Translations under genes and position numbers: made by a program
Shown: piece by piece, positions 34,191-42,952 of the stretch
Layout of the letters: the number at the start of each line of letters is the position of its first letter
Numbering within the stretch: position 1 is the first letter of the stretch
The notes under the pieces: model-generated
Databases searched by the model: none
What the model was told of the DNA's origin: nothing
The model's input: only the letters and a program-made list of their open reading frames with translations
NCBI GenBank assembly: GCA_027490305.1
Contig: JAIXYI010000063.1
Coordinates: 1 to 64,000 of the forward strand
Source of the DNA: Flavobacteriaceae bacterium
GTDB lineage: Bacteria > Bacteroidota > Bacteroidia > Flavobacteriales > Flavobacteriaceae
Reading direction: 5' to 3'
DNA: 64,000 nt

Positions 34191-34191
34191 G

Positions 34192-35481
34192 GTGGAAGGC
34201 GCGCCCAAAAAGGTACTGATTGTCACCTATTACTGGCCGCCTGCCGGAGGTCCGGGCGTGCAGCGTTGGCTGAAGTTTGCCAAATACCTGCCGGATTTCG
34301 GTATCCATCCAGTTGTCTATATTCCGGAAAACCCGCATTATCCGCTGCTAGACGAGGCCTTGTGCGCCGATGTCCCACAGAACATCACGGTATTGAAAGG
34401 GAAGATTGTAGAGCCGTACGGACTTGCCTCTGTTTTCTCCCGAAATAAAACCAAGAAAATCAGTTCCGGACTGATTCCGTCGAATCGGAAGCAATCATTT
34501 CTAGAGCGTTTGTTTTTATGGGTACGCGGCAACCTGTTCATTCCGGATGCCAGGGTGTTATGGGTCAAACCGAGCGTTCGCCGTTTGGCGGCTTACATCG
34601 AAAAGGAAGGAATCGACACTGTCATCACCTCGGGGCCACCGCATAGCCTGCATCTGATCGGGCTGAAGTTGAAACAGACACGGCCGGTCCGCTGGATTGC
34701 TGACTTCCGCGATCCGTGGACGACGATTGGGTATCACGACAAATTGAAATTGTCGGGCTACGCCGCGCGTCGACACAAAATACTCGAAGCGACCGTATTG
34801 AATACTGCCGATTTGGTAGTGGTTACCAGCCAAACTACCAAAACGGAGTTCCAGGCGCTTACGGCTACGCCCATCGAAGTCATCACCAACGGATACGATG
34901 TCGAAAAAATCGTTCGTCCGCCGTTAGACGAGGGGTTTACCGTCGCGCATATTGGTTCATTATTGTCGGGTCGTAATCCGGTTCATTTATGGGAAAGTCT
35001 GGCGGAACTGCGACGTGACGAGCCCGGTTTCAAAGACGCATTTTCGCTAAAATTGGTAGGCGCGGTAAGTCCGGATGTGCTCAACACCATTGAGCAAAGC
35101 GGACTAGCGGATTGCCTTGATCTCAAAGGGTACCTGCCACATGAGGAGGCGGTGCAGGCGCAACGTTCTTCACAGGTGTTGCTACTGATTGAAATCGATG
35201 CGCCGGAAACGCGTAGTATCATTCCGGGGAAACTGTTTGAATATATGGTGTCGGAACGGCCCATCCTGGCGTTAGGTCCGGATGGATCCGATTTTGCTGC
35301 CCTACTTACTGAAACAAACACAGGACGCTTCTTCCGTTATGACGAGAAAGAGGCCATGAAAGACCAACTCTTGCAGTATTTCCGGCAGTACCAGCAGGGC
35401 AAGTTGCAGTCGTTTCCGGTCGGATTGCAACGTTATTCGCGCAAATCACTGACCGGCCAACTCGCACAACTTCTACGCTAA
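34192..35481 (+). CDS. GT4-like glycosyltransferase
   Basis: A 429-residue glycosyltransferase of the GT-B fold. The N-terminal acceptor domain opens KVLIVTYYWPPAGGPGVQRW, a common start for GT4-like enzymes; the C-terminal donor domain has AHIGSLLSGRNPVHL, DCLDLKGYLPHEEA and the EX7E-like stretch APETRSIIPGKLFEYMVSERP. Starts with GTG one base after the YfhO-like stop and ends overlapping the flippase ATG by one base, so the three genes are translationally linked. Donor and acceptor sugars unknown. Confidence 0.87.
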   Translation: MEGAPKKVLIVTYYWPPAGGPGVQRWLKFAKYLPDFGIHPVVYIPENPHYPLLDEALCADVPQNITVLKGKIVEPYGLASVFSRNKTKKISSGLIPSNRKQSFLERLFLWVRGNLFIPDARVLWVKPSVRRLAAYIEKEGIDTVITSGPPHSLHLIGLKLKQTRPVRWIADFRDPWTTIGYHDKLKLSGYAARRHKILEATVLNTADLVVVTSQTTKTEFQALTATPIEVITNGYDVEKIVRPPLDEGFTVAHIGSLLSGRNPVHLWESLAELRRDEPGFKDAFSLKLVGAVSPDVLNTIEQSGLADCLDLKGYLPHEEAVQAQRSSQVLLLIEIDAPETRSIIPGKLFEYMVSERPILALGPDGSDFAALLTETNTGRFFRYDEKEAMKDQLLQYFRQYQQGKLQSFPVGLQRYSRKSLTGQLAQLLR

Positions 35482-36953
35482 TGGGCATCGTATTGAAACA
35501 ATCGGCAGCCAACACGGTCGTAACCTACATCGGGTTTGCGATCGGGGCGGTCAATACCCTGTTTCTCTATACGACCATATTAGGTAAGAAAGACTACGGA
35601 ATTGTCGGATTCATTCTTTCCGGTGGAGCCCTGATGATGCCGATACTGGCCTTTGGGGTGCACAATACGCTGGTGCGTTTCTTCTCACGCTACAAAACAG
35701 AAAAGGAACGGGAAACGTTTCTGTCGTTCATGCTGGTGTTGCCGTTGGTGGTGATCCTTCCGTTGGGACTTTTCTGCCTGTTAGGCTCCGATTTCATCGT
35801 CCATACGCTGATGGCCCGCAATCCGGCCGCGCAGCCTTTCCTGTGGACGATTCCAGCCATCGGGCTTTTTATGGCCTATTTCGAGATCTTTTACGCCTGG
35901 GCGAAGGTGCATATGAAATCGGTGTTCGGCAACTTGATCAGTGAAGTATTAGTACGCGTGATGGTTATGGCCGGCCTTTTTGGGGTTTCGTATGGATGGC
36001 TGACGAAAGCCGCTTTCATTGAAGCCTTGGTTGTCATTTACGGATGCCAATGGCTCGCCATGATGCTGTTTGCTTTGTCGATCAAAAAACCGGTGCTGCG
36101 ATTCGAACGGCCAAAAAACCTGAAAGAACTGTCGGTTTATTCGCTGACGACCATACTGTCGGGCGGTATTGCCGTGCTGCTGGTCGAACTCGATAAGGTG
36201 TTATTGGGGATGTACGGACTGAACGAAAGCAACGGTATTTACAACATCGCGATTTTCATTTCCACCGTAATTGCGGTACCCAGTCGGTCGATGCTGCAAA
36301 TCATCGCACCGATTACGGCGAAGCTGATGAGTGAAGAGAAATACGATGAATTGAACACCCTTTATAAAAAGTCGGCCATTACCCTTCAATATTTCGGTGG
36401 GGCGATCCTATTGCTGATTTTTCTCAATATCGAGCAGATGTACCGGTTGATTCCAGGGAATTATGAGGCGGGCACCATCGCGATCTTTCTATTGGGTGTT
36501 TCTAAATTCTATGATGTGATGTTGGGGAATAACAATGCCATTATCCTCAATACCAAGTATTTTCGGAGTGTATTGGCATTTGGTGTATTGCTCGTTGTGT
36601 TGATGATCGTGCTTAACATGATTTTTATCCCGATGGATGATTTCACAGGGTCGGCATTGGCGACGCTGCTTTCCGTGATGTGCTACAATACTGTAAAGTT
36701 GTGGTTCGTCGTCCGCAAAACCGGACTGTATCCTTTTACCCTAAAAACGCTGTGGTCATTGGGTATCATCGGCGTTTTGTTCCTGTTGTTTTTCTTTTGG
36801 GATTTTGGCTTCCATCCCATTGTCAATATCGTGCTTAAATCGGCGGCGGTGCTTCCGTTGTATGTCGTCCTCAACTACGTTTTGAAGATTTCGCCGGATG
36901 TCAATGACTTATTCGGGAAAATCCTTGAGCGCGTAGGATACAGACGGGCATAA
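35481..36953 (+). CDS. Wzx-type polysaccharide flippase (MATE/MOP superfamily)
   Basis: A 490-residue protein with 12-14 predicted transmembrane helices. The N-terminus LKQSAANTVVTYIGFAIGAVN and the basic motif LVRFFSRYKTEKERETFLSF are typical of oligosaccharide flippases of the polysaccharide-biosynthesis family. It would move lipid-linked sugar repeat units across the inner membrane. Last gene of the operon; its stop is followed by the leftward terminator of the convergent gene at 37000. Confidence 0.88.
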   Translation: MGIVLKQSAANTVVTYIGFAIGAVNTLFLYTTILGKKDYGIVGFILSGGALMMPILAFGVHNTLVRFFSRYKTEKERETFLSFMLVLPLVVILPLGLFCLLGSDFIVHTLMARNPAAQPFLWTIPAIGLFMAYFEIFYAWAKVHMKSVFGNLISEVLVRVMVMAGLFGVSYGWLTKAAFIEALVVIYGCQWLAMMLFALSIKKPVLRFERPKNLKELSVYSLTTILSGGIAVLLVELDKVLLGMYGLNESNGIYNIAIFISTVIAVPSRSMLQIIAPITAKLMSEEKYDELNTLYKKSAITLQYFGGAILLLIFLNIEQMYRLIPGNYEAGTIAIFLLGVSKFYDVMLGNNNAIILNTKYFRSVLAFGVLLVVLMIVLNMIFIPMDDFTGSALATLLSVMCYNTVKLWFVVRKTGLYPFTLKTLWSLGIIGVLFLLFFFWDFGFHPIVNIVLKSAAVLPLYVVLNYVLKISPDVNDLFGKILERVGYRRA

Positions 36954-36977
36954 AAAATCCCGGGGGTGAACCCGGGA
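36952..36977 (-). terminator. Terminator of the secreted repeat protein gene
   Basis: TCCCGGG (36958-36964) and CCCGGGA (36971-36977) pair with a six-base loop; on the minus strand a T run follows. It also overlaps the stop of the flippase gene. Confidence 0.8.
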
Positions 36978-36999
36978 CTTCCCATCATCAAAACACAAT

Positions 37000-37593
37000 C
37001 TATTTTTTCTTATCGTTTCCGCGACGGTAGTAGTACTCGTCGGTGTAGTTTGGTGTGCCCGTTCCGCAGTGTGCCGGACCGTAGTAACTGTTGTTGTAAT
37101 AGCCGTAACCGTCGTCGCAGTAGCCGTTTACACTTCCGATCCGGTCGATGATCTGGCCCCGGGTGTTGTAGACCAGTCGCAGGTTCCCGACCTGGGCGAG
37201 GGCGAAGCGGTTGTAAGTCATATATACCGTTCCGATTCGTTTGATACGGTCAAAGGCATCATAGTTCACAAAGACGTTTCCAATCCGGCGGACCCGACCT
37301 TTGCCGTCGTGTTCAATCCGTACCCCTTCGACGCGTACGTTACCAGGCGCGCCGTAGGTAGTGTTGGCATTGCGGCGTCCGCTTTGGCGGTAGTAGACGT
37401 CGCTTCCGGTAGACGGCTCGGTGCTGAAATCAAACTGGCCGTCGGCGAAGACGAAGAAGCGGATACCGCGTTCTACGAATTCAATAGGTTCAGCGTCGGC
37501 TGGGTTCACAGGATACCTGTCGCTGGTTCGAACGCTTGCAAAAGCGGTTCCGGTTATCAGGATGCTGGTCATCAGGAGGGTAATTGTTTTCAT
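37000..37593 (-). CDS. Secreted hypothetical protein with short tandem repeats
   Basis: A 197-residue exported protein; the ATG at 37593 gives a clean signal peptide (KTITLLMTSILITGTAFAS). After an FVERGIRFFVFADGQFDF segment comes a series of about 16-residue repeats: RRIGNVFVNYDAFDRIK, RIGTVYMTYNRF, QVGNLRLVYNTRGQIID, RIGSVNG. The C-terminus is Tyr/Gly-rich (CDDGYGYYNNSYYGP) and basic. The pattern recalls a conserved flavobacterial family of unknown function. An upstream ATG at 37683 would bury the signal peptide and is not used. Confidence 0.75.
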   Translation of the reverse strand: MKTITLLMTSILITGTAFASVRTSDRYPVNPADAEPIEFVERGIRFFVFADGQFDFSTEPSTGSDVYYRQSGRRNANTTYGAPGNVRVEGVRIEHDGKGRVRRIGNVFVNYDAFDRIKRIGTVYMTYNRFALAQVGNLRLVYNTRGQIIDRIGSVNGYCDDGYGYYNNSYYGPAHCGTGTPNYTDEYYYRRGNDKKK

Positions 37594-37720
37594 GATTTCA
37601 CAATTTGACAGTTGCCTACTCTGTTCACTTTTCGGCTGCCGTGCCGCCGTCTTCCGGCTTGACCCACCCTTTGCAAAACGCATGCCACGAAATCGTTTTC
37701 GAGTCTCGTGTAAGGATATA

Positions 37721-37753
37721 AAAAAACGATTCCCTTGAAAATCAAGAGAATCG
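37721..37753 (-). terminator. Terminator of the first uvrA gene
   Basis: CGATTCCCTTG (37727-37737) pairs with CAAGAGAATCG (37743-37753) with one mismatch, followed on the minus strand by six T. Confidence 0.8.
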
Positions 37754-37803
37754 CTGTTGTACTTTATCGTTACTTTAACAAAAACGATTTTATTAAATAA
37801 TCA

Positions 37804-40596
37804 TCATTTTTTCAGCTTATCTACTAAATACTTGCCGATTTCGGATTTAGGGTTTTGGACTATTTCTTCCGGTGTACCCGCTGCGAGCAGTAAACCGCCG
37901 TTTTCGCCACCGCCGGGTCCAAGGTCAATAATCCAGTCGGCGCATTTGATCAGGTCGGGGTTGTGTTCGATGACGATGATGGAGTGCCCACGGTCGAGAA
38001 GGGCGTCAAACGACTTTAGCAGCTTGTTGATATCGTGGAAGTGGAGTCCGGTGGTCGGTTCGTCAAAAATAAACAACGTTTTATCCGAGTTGGATCCTTT
38101 TACCAGAAACGACGCCAGTTTGATTCGTTGCGCTTCGCCACCGGAGAGAGTAGAGGACGATTGTCCCAATTGTACGTATCCTAATCCTACATCCTGCAAC
38201 GGCTGTAGTTTCTGAACGATTTTCGTTTGCTTCGTCTCGCGGAAAAACGCTACGGCATCGTCGATGGTCATCGTCAGGATGTCGTCGATATTCTTTCCTT
38301 CAAACTGCACCTCGAGAATTTCCTTCTTAAAGCGTTTGCCACCACAGGTATCGCATGGCAACTGCACATCGGCCATGAACACCATTTCGACGTTGATGGT
38401 TCCTTCGCCTTTGCAGGTTTCACAGCGACCGCCGTCTACGTTGAACGAAAAATGCTTCGCCTGGTTGCCACGGATTTTCGACAGCTTTTCCTTGGCGAGC
38501 ACATCGCGAATGTCATCATACGCCTTTATATACGTCACCGGATTCGATCGGGAACTGCGTCCGATGGGGTTTTGATCGACATACTCCACCTGCTGTACTT
38601 TATGGTAGTAGCCCTGCATCTCCGAAAATTGGCCGGCTTTTTCGCCCACGCCGTCGATCTTCTTCTGGAGTGCCGGATAGAGGATTTTCTTGACCAGCGT
38701 ACTTTTCCCACTTCCTGACACGCCGGTAATCACCGTAAGCATTTCAAGTGGAAAACGGACATCGAGGTTTTGGAGATTGTTTTCCCGGGCGCCGAGGATG
38801 TCAATGTAGGTATTGGACTTCCGTCGTCTTTCCGGGACTTTGATTTCCAGCGTTCCACCGAGATAGCCGGCGGTAAGCGAATCACTTTTCAGGATTTCGT
38901 CGAAGCTACCCTGTGCTACGAGTTCCCCGCCATGTGAACCGGCTTCGGGTCCGATATCAATAATCACATCGGCGGCGCGCATGATGTCCTCGTCGTGTTC
39001 GACCACAATGACCGTATTTCCGAGATCACGAAGAGAGGTAAGTACTTCTATGAGTCGTTCCGTATCTTTTGGATGCAGGCCGATGCTGGGTTCGTCGAGT
39101 ATATACATCGAACCGACGAGGCTACTTCCGAGGGAGGTCGCTAGGTTGATGCGTTGCGATTCACCGCCCGACAAGGAGGCTGAATTGCGGTTGAGCGTCA
39201 GGTAGTCGAGTCCGACATCCGACAGGAACTTCAGGCGGTTGTTGATTTCCGTCAGCAGTCGTTTGGCGATTTTATTGTCGAATTCAGACAATTCCATCCC
39301 ACCAAAAAAATCGACCAACCGACGGATGGGCATGTCGACCAGGTCGGAAATGGTCTTGCCGTACACCCGCACATTATCGGCTTCCGGCCGCAGGCGTTTG
39401 CCTTTACAGGAGTGGCATTTCGTTTTTCCGCGGTAGCGCGACAACATCACGCGGTTCTGGATCTTGTAGTTTTTCTCTTCGAGTTCGCGGAAGAAATCGG
39501 TGAGGCCGGTAAAATACTTGTTCCCTTTCCAAAGCAATTCCCGCTGTTCATCCGACAACTGGAAGTAGGGTTTATGGATGGGAAAGTCGAAGCGGTAGGC
39601 GTTGTTCACCAATTGGTCGCGGTACCAACTCATGCTTTCGCCGCGCCAGGCGTAGACCGCGTTTTCGTAAATGGACAGGGAGGTATTTGGCACGACCAGC
39701 GCTTCGTCGATCCCGATGACGTTGCCGTATCCTTCGCAGACCGGGCAGGCGCCGTAGGGATTATTGAAACTAAACAAATGCACATTCGGCTCAGGGAACG
39801 AAATACCATCAAGTTCAAATCGATTGCTGAACGACAGTCGGGTAGGGCCCGCGGCATCCTGCAGGAATAACTCGCCCTTTCCTTCAAAGAACGCTGTTTG
39901 GACGGCGTCGGACAGGCGGTTGTAGAAATCTTCTTCGTGGCTGACGACAATCCGGTCGATGATGAGGAACAGTTCTTTGGCAGACAGGTGTTCTTCCGAC
40001 ATATCTTCGATACGGAGCATCTGGCCGTCGGCGAAAATCCGGGCAAATCCTTGTTGGAGTAAGATTGATAGCTTTTCTTTCAGTGTTCGCTTTCCGTCGT
40101 CGACGATGCGGGCCAGCAAGAGCCAACGGCTTCCCGCGTCAAAGGTTTTGACCGTCTCCACTACATCGGTGACGGTGTGTTTGCGCACTTCTTGTCCGGA
40201 TACCGGTGAAAATGTCCTTCCGATACGGGCATACAGCAACTTCAGGTAGTCGTAGATTTCCGTAGACGTTCCCACGGTCGATCGTGCGTTGGTCGTATTG
40301 ACTTTCTGCTCGATGGCGATGGCGGGTGCGATGCCTTTGATATACTCGACTTTTGGCTTGTCGAGTCGCCCGAGAAACTGTCGGGCATACGACGACAGGC
40401 TTTCGACGTAGCGCCGTTGTCCTTCCGCGTAGAGCGTGTCAAAGGCAAGGCTTGATTTTCCCGAACCCGAGAGTCCGGTAATGACAACCAGCTTGTTGCG
40501 CGGAATGGCCACATCCAGCTCTTTCAGGTTGTGCATGCGGGCCCCTTTGATAATAATATGGTGTTTCGGCTCGAGTGCCGTGATGTCGGTTTTCAT
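37804..40596 (-). CDS. uvrA: Excinuclease ABC subunit A (paralogue 1)
   Basis: A 930-residue UvrA with all expected elements: N-terminal Walker [10 protein letters not shown], UvrB-binding/insertion region, zinc modules CPVCEGYG and CETCKGEG...[12 protein letters not shown] signatures [12 protein letters not shown] and [12 protein letters not shown], Walker A GVSGSGKS in the second half, and [23 protein letters not shown] switch regions. It scans DNA for bulky lesions together with UvrB. Start at 40596 ([10 protein letters not shown]) is preferred over 40611; the promoter box lies at 40650-40657. A second complete uvrA sits at 46678-49512 on the same strand, so the genome carries at least two. 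Confidence 0.95.
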   Translation of the reverse strand: MKTDITALEPKHHIIIKGARMHNLKELDVAIPRNKLVVITGLSGSGKSSLAFDTLYAEGQRRYVESLSSYARQFLGRLDKPKVEYIKGIAPAIAIEQKVNTTNARSTVGTSTEIYDYLKLLYARIGRTFSPVSGQEVRKHTVTDVVETVKTFDAGSRWLLLARIVDDGKRTLKEKLSILLQQGFARIFADGQMLRIEDMSEEHLSAKELFLIIDRIVVSHEEDFYNRLSDAVQTAFFEGKGELFLQDAAGPTRLSFSNRFELDGISFPEPNVHLFSFNNPYGACPVCEGYGNVIGIDEALVVPNTSLSIYENAVYAWRGESMSWYRDQLVNNAYRFDFPIHKPYFQLSDEQRELLWKGNKYFTGLTDFFRELEEKNYKIQNRVMLSRYRGKTKCHSCKGKRLRPEADNVRVYGKTISDLVDMPIRRLVDFFGGMELSEFDNKIAKRLLTEINNRLKFLSDVGLDYLTLNRNSASLSGGESQRINLATSLGSSLVGSMYILDEPSIGLHPKDTERLIEVLTSLRDLGNTVIVVEHDEDIMRAADVIIDIGPEAGSHGGELVAQGSFDEILKSDSLTAGYLGGTLEIKVPERRRKSNTYIDILGARENNLQNLDVRFPLEMLTVITGVSGSGKSTLVKKILYPALQKKIDGVGEKAGQFSEMQGYYHKVQQVEYVDQNPIGRSSRSNPVTYIKAYDDIRDVLAKEKLSKIRGNQAKHFSFNVDGGRCETCKGEGTINVEMVFMADVQLPCDTCGGKRFKKEILEVQFEGKNIDDILTMTIDDAVAFFRETKQTKIVQKLQPLQDVGLGYVQLGQSSSTLSGGEAQRIKLASFLVKGSNSDKTLFIFDEPTTGLHFHDINKLLKSFDALLDRGHSIIVIEHNPDLIKCADWIIDLGPGGGENGGLLLAAGTPEEIVQNPKSEIGKYLVDKLKK

Positions 40597-40649
40597 AGGT
40601 TGAACAAGCAATTTTTGGGAAGTAGGGTCTTTGGAAAAAAACCGTCACG

Positions 40650-40657
40650 CAAAGGTA
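40650..40657 (-). promoter_or_regulatory. -7 promoter box of uvrA paralogue 1
   Basis: The minus strand reads TACCTTTG, identical to the box upstream of the second uvrA (49532-49539). Leader of about 45 bases. Confidence 0.6.
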
Positions 40658-40800
40658 GCGAAAAGGGGGGAAGGGGAAAAATGGAGGCAATCCGTAAATT
40701 CCTACGAATTGAAAATCGTCAGGATTTGGTCGAAAACGATATCGTATATCATGTAAAAGTCGGATTATTATACAAAATATGTTAAATTTTATTTTGGACG

Positions 40801-40832
40801 TTGTGTTTTAGAAAATGTTTATATTATATTTG
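40801..40832 (+). promoter_or_regulatory. Promoter of the ECF sigma factor gene
   Basis: TTG at 40801-40803 and TATATTTG at 40825-40832 are separated by 21 bases, a standard Bacteroidota primary-sigma promoter. The leader to the ATG at 40920 is about 80 bases and AT-rich. Confidence 0.65.
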
Positions 40833-40919
40833 GCTCAACATTAATCTTTAATTAACAGCGCCTATTCCGCAACATTACTTTTTAGTTTTATCTCAATCAA
40901 AAACACTAAAGGTAATCGT

Positions 40920-41504
40920 ATGGCTCTTGTTAACACCCCCGACGCTTTATTGGTATCGCAGTACGTGGCAGGAGACGAAAGTGCTCTGGCCGCACTCATC
41001 AACCGTCACCAATCCAAAATTTACGGTTTCATCTACTCGAAGGTAGGTGATCATGATGTATCCGATGATATTTTCCAGGATACGTTTATGAAGGTCATTC
41101 GCACGCTGAAATCCGACTCGTATAATGAGGAGGGGAAGTTTCTCCCGTGGGTGATGCGCATTGCACACAACCTGGTGGTCGACCACTTCCGCAAAGGGAA
41201 GAAGATGCCGCTGTTTCGGGAAACCGAGGAGTTCTCAATCTTTTCCGTCCTTTCGGACGATGTTCCGAATATGGAAGCGCGTATGATCACCTCACAGGTG
41301 GAGAAAGACCTGAAGAAACTGATCGACGAACTCCCGGACGACCAACGTGAAGTGTTGATTATGCGGATCTACCAGGACTTAAGTTTCAAGGAAATTGCCG
41401 AGGCAACCGACGTTTCCATCAACACGGCATTGGGCCGTATGCGGTATGCGTTGATGAACCTTCGAAAACTTATTAACAAGCATCAAATTATTTTGACCAA
41501 TTAA
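40920..41504 (+). CDS. ECF-type RNA polymerase sigma factor
   Basis: A 194-residue sigma-70 family protein with region 2 (FQDTFMKVIRTLKSD...LPWVMRIAHNLVVDHFRK) and region 4 (LPDDQREVLIMRIYQDLSFKEIAE and NTALGRMRYALMNLRKLI). This ECF group is conserved in Bacteroidota and lacks a neighbouring FecR-type anti-sigma gene, so it is probably not of the iron-uptake type. A 47-residue basic protein gene follows 49 bases downstream and may be cotranscribed. Regulon unknown. Confidence 0.9.
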   Translation: MALVNTPDALLVSQYVAGDESALAALINRHQSKIYGFIYSKVGDHDVSDDIFQDTFMKVIRTLKSDSYNEEGKFLPWVMRIAHNLVVDHFRKGKKMPLFRETEEFSIFSVLSDDVPNMEARMITSQVEKDLKKLIDELPDDQREVLIMRIYQDLSFKEIAEATDVSINTALGRMRYALMNLRKLINKHQIILTN

Positions 41505-41553
41505 TACTAAGGGGCGCGCTTCTGCGTTGTAATGCCATAAACAAACACCTGTT

Positions 41554-41697
41554 ATGGCAAAACTCTACGCGAAGAAACCTGTGGCGGCCCCGAAGATGAA
41601 TCCTAAGAAAGAGACTGTTTCGTTTTTATTGAATTATTCCAAAGCGCTTACCGTACTCAAAGTAGGTAGTATCAAAGTCGAGCACATCGCCAACTAA
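41554..41697 (+). CDS. Small basic protein downstream of the sigma factor
   Basis: A 47-residue frame, MAKLYAKKPVAAPKMNPKKE followed by TVSFLLNYSKALTVLKVG and SIKVEHIAN. The Lys-rich N-terminus and a short amphipathic helix suggest a small nucleic-acid- or protein-binding peptide. It sits 49 bases after the sigma factor gene and ends at a strong terminator, which argues for translation as the last gene of that transcript. No family recognised; similar small genes follow this sigma factor in other Flavobacteria as far as I recall. Confidence 0.6.
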   Translation: MAKLYAKKPVAAPKMNPKKETVSFLLNYSKALTVLKVGSIKVEHIAN

Positions 41698-41734
41698 AAA
41701 AAAGCCCGCCGTTATTTGACAGCGGGCTTTTTTT
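41696..41734. terminator. Bidirectional terminator between sigma operon and nth
   Basis: AAAAAAGCCCGC and GCGGGCTTTTTT pair around a loop of about 12 bases. The hairpin includes the last codons and stop of nth. Confidence 0.88.
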
Positions 41735-42377
41735 GGGCCCATTCCCGAAGGACTTCCTTTCGTCCTATCGTTTGGGTAATGAGATCTTTATCGAGGTTGA
41801 GGCCGCGGGCTGGTGAGTATTCCCTTCCGTAAAAGATGATCTGTAGGTGCAGGTCGTTCCAGCGGTCTTTTGGAAACAGTTTCTTCGCATCCCGTTCTGT
41901 CTGCACGACGCTTTTGCCATCCGACAGTCCCCAGCGCCACATCAGTCGGTGTATATGGGTATCAACCGGAAAAGCGGGTACACCGAACGCCTGCGACATG
42001 ACGACGCTCGCGGTTTTGTGTCCGACGGCGGGAAGCGCTTCCAATGCTTCAAAATCAGCCGGCACCTGTCCGTCGTATTGATCGAGCAATATTTGCGACA
42101 AACCGTATATTCCTTTTGATTTCATCGGCGAAAGCCCGCACGGACGGATGATATCCTGTATCGTATCCTGCCCCAACCGCACCATCGATTTCGGGTTATC
42201 GGCTTTCGCGAACAACAAGGGTGTGATCTTGTTTACCCGTTCGTCTGTGCACTGGGCCGATAATAACACGGCAATCAGCAATGTGTATGGATCTTTATGG
42301 TCGAGTGGAATGGGTACTTCAGGGTATAATTCCTGTAGCGTATCCATTACAAAAGCGGCTTTTTCTTTCTTCGTCAT
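41712..42377 (-). CDS. nth: Endonuclease III lacking iron-sulfur cluster cysteines
   Basis: A 221-residue Nth-type DNA glycosylase/AP lyase that removes oxidised pyrimidines. The helix-hairpin-helix LPAVGHKTASVVMSQAFG contains the catalytic Lys121 and PVDTHIHRLMWR the catalytic Asp139, matching the spacing in E. coli (Lys120/Asp138). The C-terminal part that normally holds four cysteines of a [4Fe-4S] cluster reads IFYGREYSPARGLNLDKDLI with no Cys; only Cys43 and Cys80 exist in the whole protein. So it is a cluster-free variant. Start at 42377 follows the family; the upstream ATG at 42413 is rejected. Divergent from bcp. Confidence 0.92.
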   Translation of the reverse strand: MTKKEKAAFVMDTLQELYPEVPIPLDHKDPYTLLIAVLLSAQCTDERVNKITPLLFAKADNPKSMVRLGQDTIQDIIRPCGLSPMKSKGIYGLSQILLDQYDGQVPADFEALEALPAVGHKTASVVMSQAFGVPAFPVDTHIHRLMWRWGLSDGKSVVQTERDAKKLFPKDRWNDLHLQIIFYGREYSPARGLNLDKDLITQTIGRKEVLREWAQKKPAVK

Positions 42378-42475
42378 GGCGTAAAGATACGGCTTGTCAG
42401 AATCCGGATGCAAGTGCTTTGGCGTACGCTTTATTCAACAATTGTTAATTCACATCCGTTGAGGATTTCGCGGTG

Positions 42476-42483
42476 TATCTTTG
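42476..42483 (+). promoter_or_regulatory. -7 promoter box directly before the bcp start codon
   Basis: TATCTTTG ends four bases before the ATG at 42488. Transcription starting 4-8 bases after such a box would begin at or near the start codon, pointing to a leaderless or nearly leaderless mRNA. Confidence 0.6.
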
Positions 42484-42487
42484 TCGC

Positions 42488-42943
42488 ATGACACGATTCA
42501 GAAAAGGCGATAAAGCGCCAGATTTTAGCGGTATCGACCAAGACGGGGCCACGCATTCACTGGCCGATTACAAAGGAAAGAAGTTGGTCGTTTTCTTTTA
42601 TCCGAAAGCCAATACGCCCACCTGCACAGTGGAAGCCTGTAACCTGTCGGACAACTACAGCCGCCTTGAAAGCGCGGGCTATTCCATTTTAGGGGTAAGC
42701 GCCGATACACAGAAGGCACAGGCCGGTTTCCGCAAGAAATTCGGGTTTCCGTATCCGCTGATTGCCGATGTCGACAAGTCGGTAATCCAGGCATTTGACG
42801 TTTGGGGACCCAAGAAATTCATGGGACGGCTGTTTGACGGCATCCACCGCACGACGTTCGTCATCGACGAGAATGGTGTGTTGGAAGATGTCATCACCGA
42901 TGTAAAAGCGAAGGAACACACGAACCAGATACTGGGGAGTTAG
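42488..42943 (+). CDS. bcp: Thioredoxin-dependent thiol peroxidase (Bcp/PrxQ)
   Basis: A 151-residue peroxiredoxin of the PrxQ group. The peroxidatic Cys46 and resolving Cys51 lie in PKANTPTCTVEACNLSD, five residues apart in the same helix as in E. coli Bcp; the thioredoxin-fold strands ILGVSADTQKAQAGFRKKF and TTFVIDENGVL are normal. It reduces organic and hydrogen peroxides using thioredoxin. Start at 42488 (MTRFRKGDKAPDF) is the family start; the upstream ATG at 42473 precedes the promoter box. Confidence 0.95.
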   Translation: MTRFRKGDKAPDFSGIDQDGATHSLADYKGKKLVVFFYPKANTPTCTVEACNLSDNYSRLESAGYSILGVSADTQKAQAGFRKKFGFPYPLIADVDKSVIQAFDVWGPKKFMGRLFDGIHRTTFVIDENGVLEDVITDVKAKEHTNQILGS

Positions 42944-42952
42944 TCGATTTCC

